Origin: JAGXRK01 sp963804005
GTDB lineage: Bacteria > Bacteroidota > Ignavibacteria > Ignavibacteriales > Ignavibacteriaceae
NCBI GenBank assembly: GCA_963804005.1
Contig: CAWDOP010000012.1
Location: forward strand, 1 to 64,000
DNA length: 64,000 bases
Direction: 5' to 3'
The translations under genes were made by a program, and so were the position numbers. Of the stretch, positions 9,182 through 18,385 are shown piece after piece (position 1 is the first letter of the stretch; each line of letters begins with the position of its first letter). The notes beneath the pieces were generated by a model, which did not search any database, was not told where the DNA came from, and saw only the letters and a list, made by a program, of their open reading frames with translations.

Positions 9182-9865
9182 TCATTTTTGGGCTATAAGA
9201 ACCTGAACTATTCCGAACGTTAAGTTATGTTTTTCGATTTTTTTAAAACCAGAATTTTTCAACAGCTTTATTAAATCAATTTTCTCATCAAATTCTTCAA
9301 CCGAAGATGGAAGATATGAATATGCTTCTTTGTCGCCGGAAATAAATCTACCTACTTTTGGCAATATTTTTTTGAAGTAAAATTTATACAACCCTTTAAA
9401 GAATCTATTTTCAGACATCCGAAATTCAATCACTGTTGCCTTTCCATTCTTCTTGAGAACGCGGAAGAAAGAATCGAATCCTTTTTGAATATCATAAAAG
9501 TTGCGAACGCCAAAAGCCACAGTAATATTTGTAAAAGTATCATTCTTGAATGGAATGTTTTCAGCAACCGTTTGAGCATTTCTTCCAACTATCCATTTAC
9601 TTTTATCATTAAAAAGTTTCAGCATATTGTGTGAGAAATCCGCACCATAAATTTTTCTTACGCCCATTTTGTGTGCGCTAATTGCAACATCACCGGTTCC
9701 GCAAGCAATATCAAGAAGAATTGAATCCGAGTTTATTCCGGTTAATTTAAGTGCTTTCTTACGCCAGTAATGATCGATGCCAAAACTTAACAAATGATTT
9801 ATTAAATCATACTTGAAAGCAATTGAATCAAAAATTCTTTTAACTTGATTTTTCTTATCGCTCAT
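9182..9865 (-). CDS. menG: Demethylmenaquinone/ubiquinone C-methyltransferase
   Basis: SAM-dependent methyltransferase (UbiE/MenG) for the last step of menaquinone synthesis, 227 residues. Family motifs are clear: FDSIAFKYDLINHLLSFG with HYWRKKAL at the N-terminus, the SAM-binding DIACGTGDVAI, ADFSHNMLKL, and the UbiE signature VAFGVRNFYD. It is the last gene of a minus-strand run with the PAP2 protein (11-base gap) and rsmA. In a lineage expected to use menaquinone, the menG name is preferred over ubiE; this is inference. Confidence 0.95.
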   Translation of the reverse strand: MSDKKNQVKRIFDSIAFKYDLINHLLSFGIDHYWRKKALKLTGINSDSILLDIACGTGDVAISAHKMGVRKIYGADFSHNMLKLFNDKSKWIVGRNAQTVAENIPFKNDTFTNITVAFGVRNFYDIQKGFDSFFRVLKKNGKATVIEFRMSENRFFKGLYKFYFKKILPKVGRFISGDKEAYSYLPSSVEEFDEKIDLIKLLKNSGFKKIEKHNLTFGIVQVLIAQK

Positions 9866-9876
9866 TATGAATTAAA

Positions 9877-10830
9877 CTAATGCTTTTCAAATTCAAATTT
9901 TTCTATTCCAACTTTTTCACGCCACCAATTAAATAAATATTTTCCAGTCCAGATTGAAAAGATCATAAAAGCCGCACCGCCAATAAGATCAATAACATAA
10001 TGATACCATAAATAAACAGTCGCAAAAATCAGCAGTGAACCAACAGGAACAAAGAAATATTTACTGCGACTTTTTAATTTTATAGAAAGATACATGACAA
10101 TTAAAGTCATCATAGTGTGTCCGCTTGGAAACACATCTCTTTGAACAACTTCTGCAGCATTAAGAGTTCCCGCAGGAATTCCTTCCCCTGTGTTAACAAC
10201 CTCGCGCAGAAAATTTGTAAGCCACAAACCGGGCAGAGTATCATTTATTGTTGCAAAATCATGAAGAATGAATCTTGGTCCGATTCCCGGTAATAAAAAA
10301 TATCCGAGATAAGAAAGATAAAATCCATAGATGACTGAGAAGAGCATATAATCAAGGGCAGTGTATCTTTTCTTTCGCAGTAAAGTTAATCCAAGAATAA
10401 TTGGAAGCAGATAAAAAATTCCGTAAACAATTTGTAAAAGCTCTGTTAAATATGGATTTGCAATCTGATAAAGTAACTGAGTTGGGTCGTTTCCGAAAAA
10501 CATCCATCTGTCTATTTGAATAAAAAGCTGATCATAGTCATAGGGTCTGATAGGTTTAATCATATAATTCAATTGTCTGAATGTAAGCAGAATTATTGGA
10601 GCGACGTACCAGTAATGGATAACTGACCAGATTTTGCTTTCACTTTTTGATTCCATATAAGCAAGCATAAAAGTGAAAGCAATGATAAAAATGTTTATAC
10701 CAATCCAGTTAAGTGAATCTTCAATTCGATCATAAAAAACAATATGGAGAGCAATCAGAAAAAGATAGAATGCAATCAATACCAGATCAAAAGCTTTAAG
10801 ATTTTTTATAAATGATTTTATTCTATCCAT
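9877..10830 (-). CDS. PAP2 family membrane phosphatase
   Basis: Integral membrane protein of 317 residues with about six to eight hydrophobic segments. The phosphatase motifs lie in the C-terminal third: PSGHTMMT (with the conserved Ser-Gly-His) and YLWYHYVIDLIGG (His and Asp). The first motif of soluble PAP2 enzymes is less clear. The arrangement resembles the Aur1/inositol-phosphoceramide synthase-like PAP2_3 branch, so a lipid phosphate phosphatase or headgroup transferase is likely. It sits between rsmA (8 bases) and menG (11 bases) in one operon; there is no obvious functional link. Confidence 0.85.
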   Translation of the reverse strand: MDRIKSFIKNLKAFDLVLIAFYLFLIALHIVFYDRIEDSLNWIGINIFIIAFTFMLAYMESKSESKIWSVIHYWYVAPIILLTFRQLNYMIKPIRPYDYDQLFIQIDRWMFFGNDPTQLLYQIANPYLTELLQIVYGIFYLLPIILGLTLLRKKRYTALDYMLFSVIYGFYLSYLGYFLLPGIGPRFILHDFATINDTLPGLWLTNFLREVVNTGEGIPAGTLNAAEVVQRDVFPSGHTMMTLIVMYLSIKLKSRSKYFFVPVGSLLIFATVYLWYHYVIDLIGGAAFMIFSIWTGKYLFNWWREKVGIEKFEFEKH

Positions 10831-10838
10831 TAAACAAA

Positions 10839-11651
10839 TTATTTGTGATTACGTCGGTTTGCAGACCAATCCTTTTGTTTCAAGACAAATTCTGTAAGTG
10901 ACAAAAATTCGTCTAAAGTTAGTTGTTCAGCTCGTTTGGAAAGGTCAATACCTGATTCTGAAAAATTTATTTCGGCAAATATACTATTACTCAATGAATT
11001 TCTTAGCATTTTTCTTCTATTACCGAATGAAGCTTTTACAACTGAAATAAAGACTTTTTGAAAATTCTTGGGTTGCCTGATTTCCTTAAAGGTTAGATGA
11101 ACCACCGCCGATTCAACTTTAGGTTTTGGATAGAATACATTTGGTGAAACTTTGAATTCTAATTTAACTTCGGCAAAATATGAGAGAATAACAGATAATA
11201 TTCCATAATCTTTTACTCCCGTTTTTGCAGTCATCCTTTTTGCAACTTCGTATTGAACCATTAAAACAGAATCTTTAATAAACTGATTTTCTTTAATCAT
11301 TTTGAAAATAATGGATGAAGTAAGATTGTAAGGGATGTTGCCAACAATTCTTAATTTATCGTTTTCAAATCGCAGTAGAGAAATTAAATCAAGTTCAAGA
11401 AAATCGTTCTGAATAATATTTAACGATGGAAATCTGTTTTTAAGATCATCAATAATACGTTTGTCAATTTCGACGGCTGAAAATGCTATTCCTTTTTGTG
11501 CCAGCTTTTCAGTTAGCGATCCTAAACCAGGACCGATTTCAAGAATATTATCTTCCGGTTGAGGTGAAATTTCATCAACAATTTTATTTAAGATATTATG
11601 ATCTATAAGGAAATTCTGACCAAATTTTTTTAATGGACGGATACTGTTCAT
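10839..11651 (-). CDS. rsmA: 16S rRNA dimethyladenosine transferase RsmA (KsgA)
   Basis: Dimethylates the two adjacent adenosines in the 3'-terminal hairpin of 16S rRNA during 30S maturation. The 270-residue protein shows KKFGQNFLIDHNIL at the N-terminus, the SAM-binding EIGPGLGSLTEKL, and the catalytic NIPYNLTSSII motif. The C-terminal FGNRRKMLRNSL is typical. It is the first gene of the operon, divergent from the ROK kinase gene; the 143 bases between them must hold promoters for both, though no clear boxes can be assigned. Confidence 0.96.
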   Translation of the reverse strand: MNSIRPLKKFGQNFLIDHNILNKIVDEISPQPEDNILEIGPGLGSLTEKLAQKGIAFSAVEIDKRIIDDLKNRFPSLNIIQNDFLELDLISLLRFENDKLRIVGNIPYNLTSSIIFKMIKENQFIKDSVLMVQYEVAKRMTAKTGVKDYGILSVILSYFAEVKLEFKVSPNVFYPKPKVESAVVHLTFKEIRQPKNFQKVFISVVKASFGNRRKMLRNSLSNSIFAEINFSESGIDLSKRAEQLTLDEFLSLTEFVLKQKDWSANRRNHK

Positions 11652-11794
11652 ATAATTTTATTTTAATTGCTTAAAGATAATCAATCATCACAAAAGCATA
11701 CCAAATATAATTTCACTTTCTTATTGTATGACTCAATAAATATGAATACTTTTTTAGTGATAAAAAAAATCTTCTTACTAAAACGGAGTAAACA

Positions 11795-12769
11795 TTGTCA
11801 GCAAAATATGTTGTAAGTGTAGATATGGGAGGCACCAAAATATTAGCTTCTGTATTGAACTCTAAAGAAGGAATAATCGCTAAGAATAAGAAACCTACAA
11901 AGGTTGATGCGGGAAGCACATCTTATATTTCAGATCTTGTTGAAATAATTCATGCAGTTATTGATGATGCAAAAGTGAAAGACAATCAGATTGTTGCTGT
12001 ATCAATCGGTGTTCCTGGCTCTGTAAATCCATTCACTGGAAATATTGGCTTGGCTCCTAATCTTGGTTTGAAGAACTTTAACATTAAAAAAGCACTTCGG
12101 AAAAAAATATCATATCCAGTTTTAATTGAAAACGATGTTAATCTTGCTGCAATAGGAATAAAAAATTTTGGTGTAGGAAAAAAAGGTAAAAACATTCTGG
12201 TTGTCTCGCTTGGAACAGGCATTGGCGGCGGAATAATTTTAAACAACAAAATTTACAGGGGCTCTAATTTTGTAGCTGGAGAAATCGGACATATTCTTGT
12301 TGAAAAAGACGGACCTGTTTGTGGATGTGGAAGAAAAGGTTGTTTTGAAGCAATTGCCAGCAGAACTGCTGTTGTGAATAAAATTATAGATGACATTAAA
12401 AAGGGGAAGAGCAGTGTTCTCAAAGAATTTATCGAATCGGGTAAAAAAATAAAAAGCGGTTTATTGAAAAATGCCATTAACAAAAACGATAAAGTAGTTA
12501 TAAAAAGAGTATCCGAGGCTTGTGAAACAATCGGAGAGGTACTTTCCGGTTTAACTAATCTAATGAATTTTGATATGATTGTTCTTGCGGGAGGATTGAT
12601 AGAAGCTCTTGAAAAATTTATGCTTCCCAAAATCCAATCGTCTTTTGAAATACACGTTCTTAACAATACTGCTTACGGACTGAAAGTAATAGCTTCAAAG
12701 CTTGGTGATGATGCTGCAATTTATGGAGGTATTTTTTTAACTGAAGAATTTTTAGGAATAAAAGTTTAG
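11795..12769 (+). CDS. ROK family sugar kinase (glucokinase-like)
   Basis: Cytoplasmic sugar kinase of 324 residues. The N-terminal phosphate-binding motif is VDMGGTKILAS, the catalytic region contains LIENDVNLAAIG, and the ROK zinc site is complete (GPVCGCGRKGCFEA). The GTGIGGGII loop follows. There is no N-terminal helix-turn-helix, so it is a kinase and not a NagC-like repressor. The start is TTG at 11795, behind a clear GGAG seven to eight bases upstream. Glucose is the commonest substrate in this subgroup, but N-acetylmannosamine or fructose cannot be excluded. Its 3' end overlaps the convergent ABC-F gene by four bases. Confidence 0.9.
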   Translation: MSAKYVVSVDMGGTKILASVLNSKEGIIAKNKKPTKVDAGSTSYISDLVEIIHAVIDDAKVKDNQIVAVSIGVPGSVNPFTGNIGLAPNLGLKNFNIKKALRKKISYPVLIENDVNLAAIGIKNFGVGKKGKNILVVSLGTGIGGGIILNNKIYRGSNFVAGEIGHILVEKDGPVCGCGRKGCFEAIASRTAVVNKIIDDIKKGKSSVLKEFIESGKKIKSGLLKNAINKNDKVVIKRVSEACETIGEVLSGLTNLMNFDMIVLAGGLIEALEKFMLPKIQSSFEIHVLNNTAYGLKVIASKLGDDAAIYGGIFLTEEFLGIKV

Positions 12770-14712
12770 GCAAATTGCGATTCAATATTAGCCAATTCTT
12801 CATTTAACTTTTCCCATTGAAGGAGTACATCTTCAAGTTCAACTTTTGTTTCACTGTACTTTTTTGTTGTCTCTTTTGCTGCTTCGGGATTTGAATAAAT
12901 TTCAGGATCGATTAAATTTAATTCGAGTTGTTTATTTAGAATTTCAAGTGTACTTATTTTCTTTTCCAGCTCCAAAATTCGCTTAATCAAATTTTTTGTA
13001 GCCGAATATTTTTTCTGTCTTAATTCTGCCTCAATTCTCTTCTGATCTTTTCTGGATACAGACTCAGTATTTGCTGACTTTTTAATCTGGTTAAGTTCAA
13101 TCAGCTTCATTTCTTCCCGTTTTGAAAGATAATAATCTATATCACCCGGATAATTTTTTATAACTCCTTTTCTGATATCAACAACACGATTCACAAGCGG
13201 TCTTAGAAAGTCTAGATCGTGCGATACAAGAATTAGTGAACCGCTGAAATTCATCAATGCTTTTTGCAAAATAAGTTTTGAAGAATAATCCAGATGGTTT
13301 GTCGGTTCATCAAGAATGATGAAATTAGATTTTGTAAGAAGAATTTTGCATAAAGCAACGCGGCTTTTTTCTCCTCCGGAAAGGACACCAACTTTCTTAA
13401 AAACGTCATCACCGGTAAATAAAAATGATCCAAGCAATGATCGTAATTGACCAATTGTTTTTCCCGGAGAAATCCCGTCTAAAGTTTCAAGAATATCTAG
13501 ATCAGGATTTAAATTATCCGCAACATCTTGTGCGTAATAAGAAATCAAAGTATTATGACCGATAATTCGCTCTCCGTTATCGAAATCAATTACACCGGCG
13601 ATAATTTTCGCCAAGGTTGTTTTACCAGCGCCATTAGGACCTATAAAAGCAATCTTTTCGCCGCGATCAACTTTAAAATCCGAATTATTAAAGACACGAT
13701 TATTCCCATAATATTTTGAAATATTTATTAGTTCTAAGTTTACTCGTCCGCTTTGAGGCGGCTCAGGAAACCGAATATTTATTTCAGACTTGTCTTCAGG
13801 AAGTTCAATCAACTCAAGTTTTTCGAGTTGTTTAATTCTGCTTTGCACTTGCCGTGCTTTTGTATTTTTGTATCTGAATCTCTCTATGAATCTTTGTGTG
13901 TCCTTTATTTTACGCTGCTGCTGTTCAAATAAATTTATTGTAAGCTGATCTCTTTCTGCTTTATAATTCAGGTAAGAATCATAATCGCCGCTATAAGAAT
14001 AAAATTTACCGTTAAAGATTTCGAGTGTTTTGTTGGTTACCTGGTTAATGAAATTTTTATCATGTGATACAATAACTAGCGCACCTTTGTAGTTTATTAG
14101 AAAATCAATTAACCATTCCAATGAATCAAGATCGAGGTGATTTGTAGGCTCATCCATGAGAAGAACATCATTTTGTGAAATGAGAATTTTCGCAAGTGCA
14201 ATTCTCATTTGCCATCCGCCGGAAAAATGATTTGTAAGTTTTTCAAAATCACTTTCTTCAAAACCGAGTCCGAGTAAAATCTTTTCTACTTTTGAAGTAG
14301 CGCTGAAAGAGTCAAGTTCTTCAAGACGATGATGAACTTCACCGAGCTGATTAACCAAATCATTTCGCTCTTCATCATTAAGCTTATCGTCTGAAAGTTT
14401 TTCCGATAATTCTTTTTCCTTTGTTTGAAGTTCAACAATATCTGTTAAAGCGGATTGAGCTTCATCAAGTAGAGATCTTCCTGAGTGAGTAACCTGATCC
14501 TGAGGTAAATAACCAATTGAAATATCTTTTTGTTTGAGGAGATTTCCGGATTCAGGTTCAAGTTCTTTATTTATAATTTTTAGAATTGAAGTTTTTCCGG
14601 TTCCGTTTGCTCCGACCAGAGAAATTTTATCACCGGCACTTATACGGTAGTTAACATCTTTGAAAAGATATTTACCGTTAAACTGAAGTGAAATGTTTAC
14701 AAGATCGATCAT
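12766..14712 (-). CDS. ABC-F family ATPase (Uup/YheS-like)
   Basis: Soluble protein of 648 residues with two ABC domains and no membrane segments, so a ribosome-associated ABC-F factor and not a transporter. First domain: Walker A GANGTGKTS (about residue 34) and Walker B VLLMDEPTNHLD. Second domain: GPNGAGKTT, LSGGEKSR and IILDEPTNHLD. Between them lies the charged ABC-tran extension with RQVQSRIKQLEKL (about residues 285-300). The C-terminus is a coiled coil (from about 560). It follows the PorZ-like gene by eight bases on the same strand. Antibiotic protection cannot be distinguished from housekeeping translation by sequence alone. Confidence 0.93.
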   Translation of the reverse strand: MIDLVNISLQFNGKYLFKDVNYRISAGDKISLVGANGTGKTSILKIINKELEPESGNLLKQKDISIGYLPQDQVTHSGRSLLDEAQSALTDIVELQTKEKELSEKLSDDKLNDEERNDLVNQLGEVHHRLEELDSFSATSKVEKILLGLGFEESDFEKLTNHFSGGWQMRIALAKILISQNDVLLMDEPTNHLDLDSLEWLIDFLINYKGALVIVSHDKNFINQVTNKTLEIFNGKFYSYSGDYDSYLNYKAERDQLTINLFEQQQRKIKDTQRFIERFRYKNTKARQVQSRIKQLEKLELIELPEDKSEINIRFPEPPQSGRVNLELINISKYYGNNRVFNNSDFKVDRGEKIAFIGPNGAGKTTLAKIIAGVIDFDNGERIIGHNTLISYYAQDVADNLNPDLDILETLDGISPGKTIGQLRSLLGSFLFTGDDVFKKVGVLSGGEKSRVALCKILLTKSNFIILDEPTNHLDYSSKLILQKALMNFSGSLILVSHDLDFLRPLVNRVVDIRKGVIKNYPGDIDYYLSKREEMKLIELNQIKKSANTESVSRKDQKRIEAELRQKKYSATKNLIKRILELEKKISTLEILNKQLELNLIDPEIYSNPEAAKETTKKYSETKVELEDVLLQWEKLNEELANIESQFA

Positions 14713-14720
14713 CTATCAAA

Positions 14721-16946
14721 TCATTTTCTCAAAACAGCTACTTTACCGGTGGCAACATTATTGCCCTCCACATCAAAAGCAACTATAATATAAACACCGC
14801 TGTTAACAAGATTGCCATTGTTGTCTCTCCCATCCCAATAACCTACGCGTCCACCTGGAGTTGAAAATTCGCTGATCAATTTTCCCGAAACAGATAAAAT
14901 TTTAATGCTACAATCTTTGACAAGGCCATCAACTGTTAGAATCTGTAATTCATCAGAAATAACAAACGGATTTGGATAAGCAAATAACTCGCCAAAACTT
15001 TCAGCAGGTTTTATTGCCGGAGTTTCAAATACAGTTAAACCGGCTTCTGTACCTACAAAAACTTTACCGGCGCTTTCATCAATAGTTAGACTTACAATTT
15101 TATCGGCTAATAAATGACTATTTTTAGTATCAAATGCAGCAAGCAATCTGGTACCATCGCTGTTTAGTAAAATCAATCCCTGATTAGTTCCTACCCATTT
15201 CTGATTAAGCGGATCAACAGCAATTGCATTTATTGATTGAGTCCGAACTGAAAATACAGAGCTTATTTTAAGCTGGGGATTTGAAGAAAGTACAGTGCTA
15301 GTATTTGTAATAATATTAATTCCTAAACCTGTTCCAACCCAAACTTCGCCTCTTCTATCAACAACAATGTCATTTACAGTATTACTGTTCAGCCCATTCA
15401 GATTATTGATGTAGCCGGAAAAATCATCATCAGGATTATCGTATGTTTTGTTCTCATTAAAATAAAATAATCCGGTACGTGTTGCATCAGCAGTACTGAA
15501 CCATTTAGTATCATACTGATCAATTGTGAGATTACTGTGCAATTGCAAAACTCTGTTTAGTGCGGCTGGAATTGTAAAGTAATGCCAGGAACTATCAGGT
15601 GTAAGCATAGCCAGAGTATTTCTATCTGCAGCTTCTACATTAAGTATCCACAAGTTATTTTTTGAATCAAGATCAAATCCTCCAATCAACAAAAAATTTG
15701 TATCACCTGTAAATCCAACCATATCAGTATTATTCACGTCAAAACGAACAATCTCATCACCTCTGATTCTTATAAATCCTTGACCCCAATTACCGGAATA
15801 AAGTGTATTATCGGGAGCAGCATAAATTGAGAAGTAATCATTGTTTAGAATAACCGGATATGTTTGTGCATTATATATTTTCCAGGTCTCTCCATCAAAT
15901 CTATAGACTCCTTTTCCGGCATTGTTAATTCCGCTTGCAGACCAAAATCTTCCGTTAGGGTCAATCGTCATATTTGGAAATTGATTTGCTGCAGGACCAT
16001 CGGGAAAATAATAATTTCCTTCATTGACAATTAACACTCCAGAAGCAGATGCGGCTAATAATCCTTTTGATTCAGAATAAGCAAATGAATTTAATTTTAC
16101 GGCTGAGTTAAATAATAAAACAAGGTTTCCTGCACTATAACTGTGAACAGAAAAATCAGTCAAAATATATAACGAATCATTTCTTACGCAAAGATCAGCA
16201 ACATTAAAATTATTAAAATCAGGAAGAAAAACCTCCCAGATATTTCCATCGAATCCAGAAATTCCTCTTGTTGATGCGACAACTATTTTATCTTCAAATA
16301 AAACTATTTTAGTTGAGTTTACAGAAAGACCTGGCGCAAGTTCTGAATAAACATCCCAGGACTCAGGTGCAGACAGATTTGTTGTTCCGGGTTTTTGAAC
16401 GGCAATGCCAAACTCAGTAGCGGCATAAAGTAAGTTTGTTTTTGTTATGCTGTTAACTTTTATGTTCGATAGTAAAGTGCCAAACTTAAAGTAAGTGTCA
16501 ATAAATACTAATGAATTGGCATTAATTAGTGAAATTCCAAAATCAGTAGCAGCATAAATCGTATCACCTTCAGCATAAAGATAATTAATTCGTTTACTTG
16601 TTTTATCAGAGTTAGCAATATCGAGTAAAGATTTTACATAGCCCGTTTCAGGATTATAAATATCAATAACTCCCGCATTACTTCCGAACCACACCTTACC
16701 ATACTTATCAATAGTCACAGAAGTTAGTTCAATTCCTGTTAAGCCGTCAGCTTTGTTCAATCTCAAAAATGAGTTTTGCGTAAAATTAAAATTGAATCCT
16801 CCGCCAGTACTTGCCGCCCAGAAAGAGTTAGCTGAAGAAAAAACTGATTTTACATCCTTCATATCGGTGTAATTTTGCCAGTTTGTAAATTGTTGCGGAA
16901 AGGAAAATGTAGCAAACAATAACAAAAGAGATACGATTGTCTTCAT
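14721..16946 (-). CDS. PorZ-like beta-propeller protein with T9SS C-terminal signal
   Basis: Secreted protein of 741 residues. The N-terminus is a signal peptide (MKTIVSLLLLFATFSFPQ). Many repeats of the two-component-regulator propeller type follow (for example GKVWFGSNAGVIDIYN, GEVWVGTGLGINII, QKWVGTNQGLILL), giving one or two beta-propellers. The last 80 residues form a T9SS type A/FlgD-like sorting domain (FAYPNPF, then SGVYIIVAFD, then GKVAVLRK). The opening FTNWQNYTDMKDVKSVF and the whole layout resemble PorZ, the T9SS surface protein that works with the PorU sortase. PorZ is an inference; another T9SS-exported propeller protein is the alternative. Confidence 0.78.
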   Translation of the reverse strand: MKTIVSLLLLFATFSFPQQFTNWQNYTDMKDVKSVFSSANSFWAASTGGGFNFNFTQNSFLRLNKADGLTGIELTSVTIDKYGKVWFGSNAGVIDIYNPETGYVKSLLDIANSDKTSKRINYLYAEGDTIYAATDFGISLINANSLVFIDTYFKFGTLLSNIKVNSITKTNLLYAATEFGIAVQKPGTTNLSAPESWDVYSELAPGLSVNSTKIVLFEDKIVVASTRGISGFDGNIWEVFLPDFNNFNVADLCVRNDSLYILTDFSVHSYSAGNLVLLFNSAVKLNSFAYSESKGLLAASASGVLIVNEGNYYFPDGPAANQFPNMTIDPNGRFWSASGINNAGKGVYRFDGETWKIYNAQTYPVILNNDYFSIYAAPDNTLYSGNWGQGFIRIRGDEIVRFDVNNTDMVGFTGDTNFLLIGGFDLDSKNNLWILNVEAADRNTLAMLTPDSSWHYFTIPAALNRVLQLHSNLTIDQYDTKWFSTADATRTGLFYFNENKTYDNPDDDFSGYINNLNGLNSNTVNDIVVDRRGEVWVGTGLGINIITNTSTVLSSNPQLKISSVFSVRTQSINAIAVDPLNQKWVGTNQGLILLNSDGTRLLAAFDTKNSHLLADKIVSLTIDESAGKVFVGTEAGLTVFETPAIKPAESFGELFAYPNPFVISDELQILTVDGLVKDCSIKILSVSGKLISEFSTPGGRVGYWDGRDNNGNLVNSGVYIIVAFDVEGNNVATGKVAVLRK

Positions 16947-16964
16947 GATGACCTTGAATGTTGT

Positions 16965-16995
16965 TAAAAAAGTAAAAAGATACCTTTATCGTATC
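16965..16995 (-). terminator. Possible terminator of the crp-PHP-ribH operon
   Basis: Read on the minus strand, a short stem GATAC/GTATC (16991-16995 with 16979-16983), extendable by G-T pairs, has a 7-base loop and is followed by a T-rich run (TTTTTACTTTTTT). It lies just past the ribH stop. The stem is short, so confidence is limited. Confidence 0.4.
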
Positions 16996-17070
16996 CCTTT
17001 CTAATGTTAGTTGTTAAAAAGTGCATTAAAATAATGTTTTTATTTAAAGTGGAAAGTAGAAAAATAAATC

Positions 17071-17532
17071 CTATATTCTTTTGAAAAGATCTGCCATTTC
17101 AATAGCTGTAAGAGCAGCATCCCAGCCTTTGTTTCCTGATTTGGTTCCTGATCGTTCAAAAGCCTGCTCAATTGTATCAGTGGTTAATACTCCGAAAATT
17201 ACAGGGACAGAATGCTTTAAAGCTGTTTGCAAAATTCCGCTGCTTGCAGAAGATGCAACATAATCAAAATGAGGAGTAGCACCTCGTATAACGGCACCTA
17301 TACAAATTATCGAATCGTATTTTTTGCTGGCTGCAAGTTTATCTGCTGTAACAGGAATTTCAAAGGCACCCGGGACTTTAATAATCTCAATATTTTCATT
17401 CCTACAACCATGTCGAGTCAAACAATCAATTGCACTATCAAGCAATTTTGTGCATATTGTTTCATTAAATCTGCTTACAACAATAGCAAATCTAAAGTTT
17501 GTAGCAGATAAATCACCTTCAATTATTTTCAT
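17071..17532 (-). CDS. ribH: 6,7-dimethyl-8-ribityllumazine synthase
   Basis: Penultimate enzyme of riboflavin synthesis, condensing the ribityl-aminouracil with 3,4-dihydroxybutanone phosphate; it forms an icosahedral or pentameric shell. Length is 153 residues, as usual. Signatures: FAIVVSRFNE (phosphate/substrate loop), VPGAFEIPV, GAVIRGATPHFDYVA with the catalytic His, and FGVLTTDTIEQAFERSG with GNKGWDAA. No other rib genes are in the window. It is the last gene of a minus-strand run, 17 bases after the PHP gene. Confidence 0.97.
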   Translation of the reverse strand: MKIIEGDLSATNFRFAIVVSRFNETICTKLLDSAIDCLTRHGCRNENIEIIKVPGAFEIPVTADKLAASKKYDSIICIGAVIRGATPHFDYVASSASSGILQTALKHSVPVIFGVLTTDTIEQAFERSGTKSGNKGWDAALTAIEMADLFKRI

Positions 17533-17549
17533 ATTACTATTCTCCGCGT

Positions 17550-18380
17550 TTAAGCTGAATTTTTTATTAACCTGGTTCTCATTGCTTCAACAACACTAGG
17601 TTCAGTACAAAACTTTCCAAAATTTTCTTCATCATTTCTGTCACCACCGTGAAAATCCGACCCACCGCTTTCAAGTAAAAAATATTCGTTAACAATTCCG
17701 CGATAATATTTTACTTTGTGTGGATGATGAGATGGATGAATAACTTCAATTCCGTCAACACCTGCATCAATAAGTTCTTTTATAATATATTCAGGAAGAT
17801 TTCCTGGATGTGCAATAAAAGACAGTCCGCCTGCATCGCTGATGATTTTAAATGCACTCTGAGGAGAAACATGAACTTTTCTTTCGTAAGCAGGGCAGCC
17901 GTTTCCAATATATTTATTGAAAGCTTCAAAATAATTACTTACAAGTCCTCTTTCTTTCATTGCGTGAGCAATATGCGGTCTGCCGATTGCACCTTTACGA
18001 GCTTTTTGAATTACATCATCGAGAATAATTTCCAAACCAAGCGCATTTAATTTTTTTACAATTCTGCCAGCTCGTTTTAACCTTTCTTCGCGAAAGAAAC
18101 GAAGATAATGTTCAAGTTCTCTATTCTTAGGATCTATAAAGTAACCCAGAATATGTATTTCTCGATCACTGATATCTGTACTTATTTCGACTCCTGGAAT
18201 TATTTCGATACCGTATTGTTTGCCAGCCTCCACGGCTTCTTTCAATGAATTAATACTGTCGTGATCAGTAATGCTGACAATATCCAATCTTTTTTCTTTT
18301 GCTTTGCTTACGACTTCTTCGGGTGAAAAAGATCCATCTGAATGAAAAGTGTGTATATGTAAATCTACTTTTGATTTCAT
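17550..18380 (-). CDS. PHP domain phosphoesterase (RNase AM/nucleoside bisphosphate phosphatase-like)
   Basis: Metal-dependent phosphoesterase of 276 residues. PHP motifs in order: DLHIHTFHSDGSFSPEE, SITDHDSI, GVEISTD, FIAHPGN and GGSDFHGGD, which supply the His/Asp ligands for two or three metals. This layout matches the YciV/TrpH group that removes the 3' phosphate of nucleotide 3',5'-bisphosphates and trims RNA 5' ends. That activity is a family expectation, not shown here. It starts five bases after the Crp-type regulator stop, so they share a transcript. Confidence 0.88.
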   Translation of the reverse strand: MKSKVDLHIHTFHSDGSFSPEEVVSKAKEKRLDIVSITDHDSINSLKEAVEAGKQYGIEIIPGVEISTDISDREIHILGYFIDPKNRELEHYLRFFREERLKRAGRIVKKLNALGLEIILDDVIQKARKGAIGRPHIAHAMKERGLVSNYFEAFNKYIGNGCPAYERKVHVSPQSAFKIISDAGGLSFIAHPGNLPEYIIKELIDAGVDGIEVIHPSHHPHKVKYYRGIVNEYFLLESGGSDFHGGDRNDEENFGKFCTEPSVVEAMRTRLIKNSA

Positions 18381-18385
18381 AAAGT

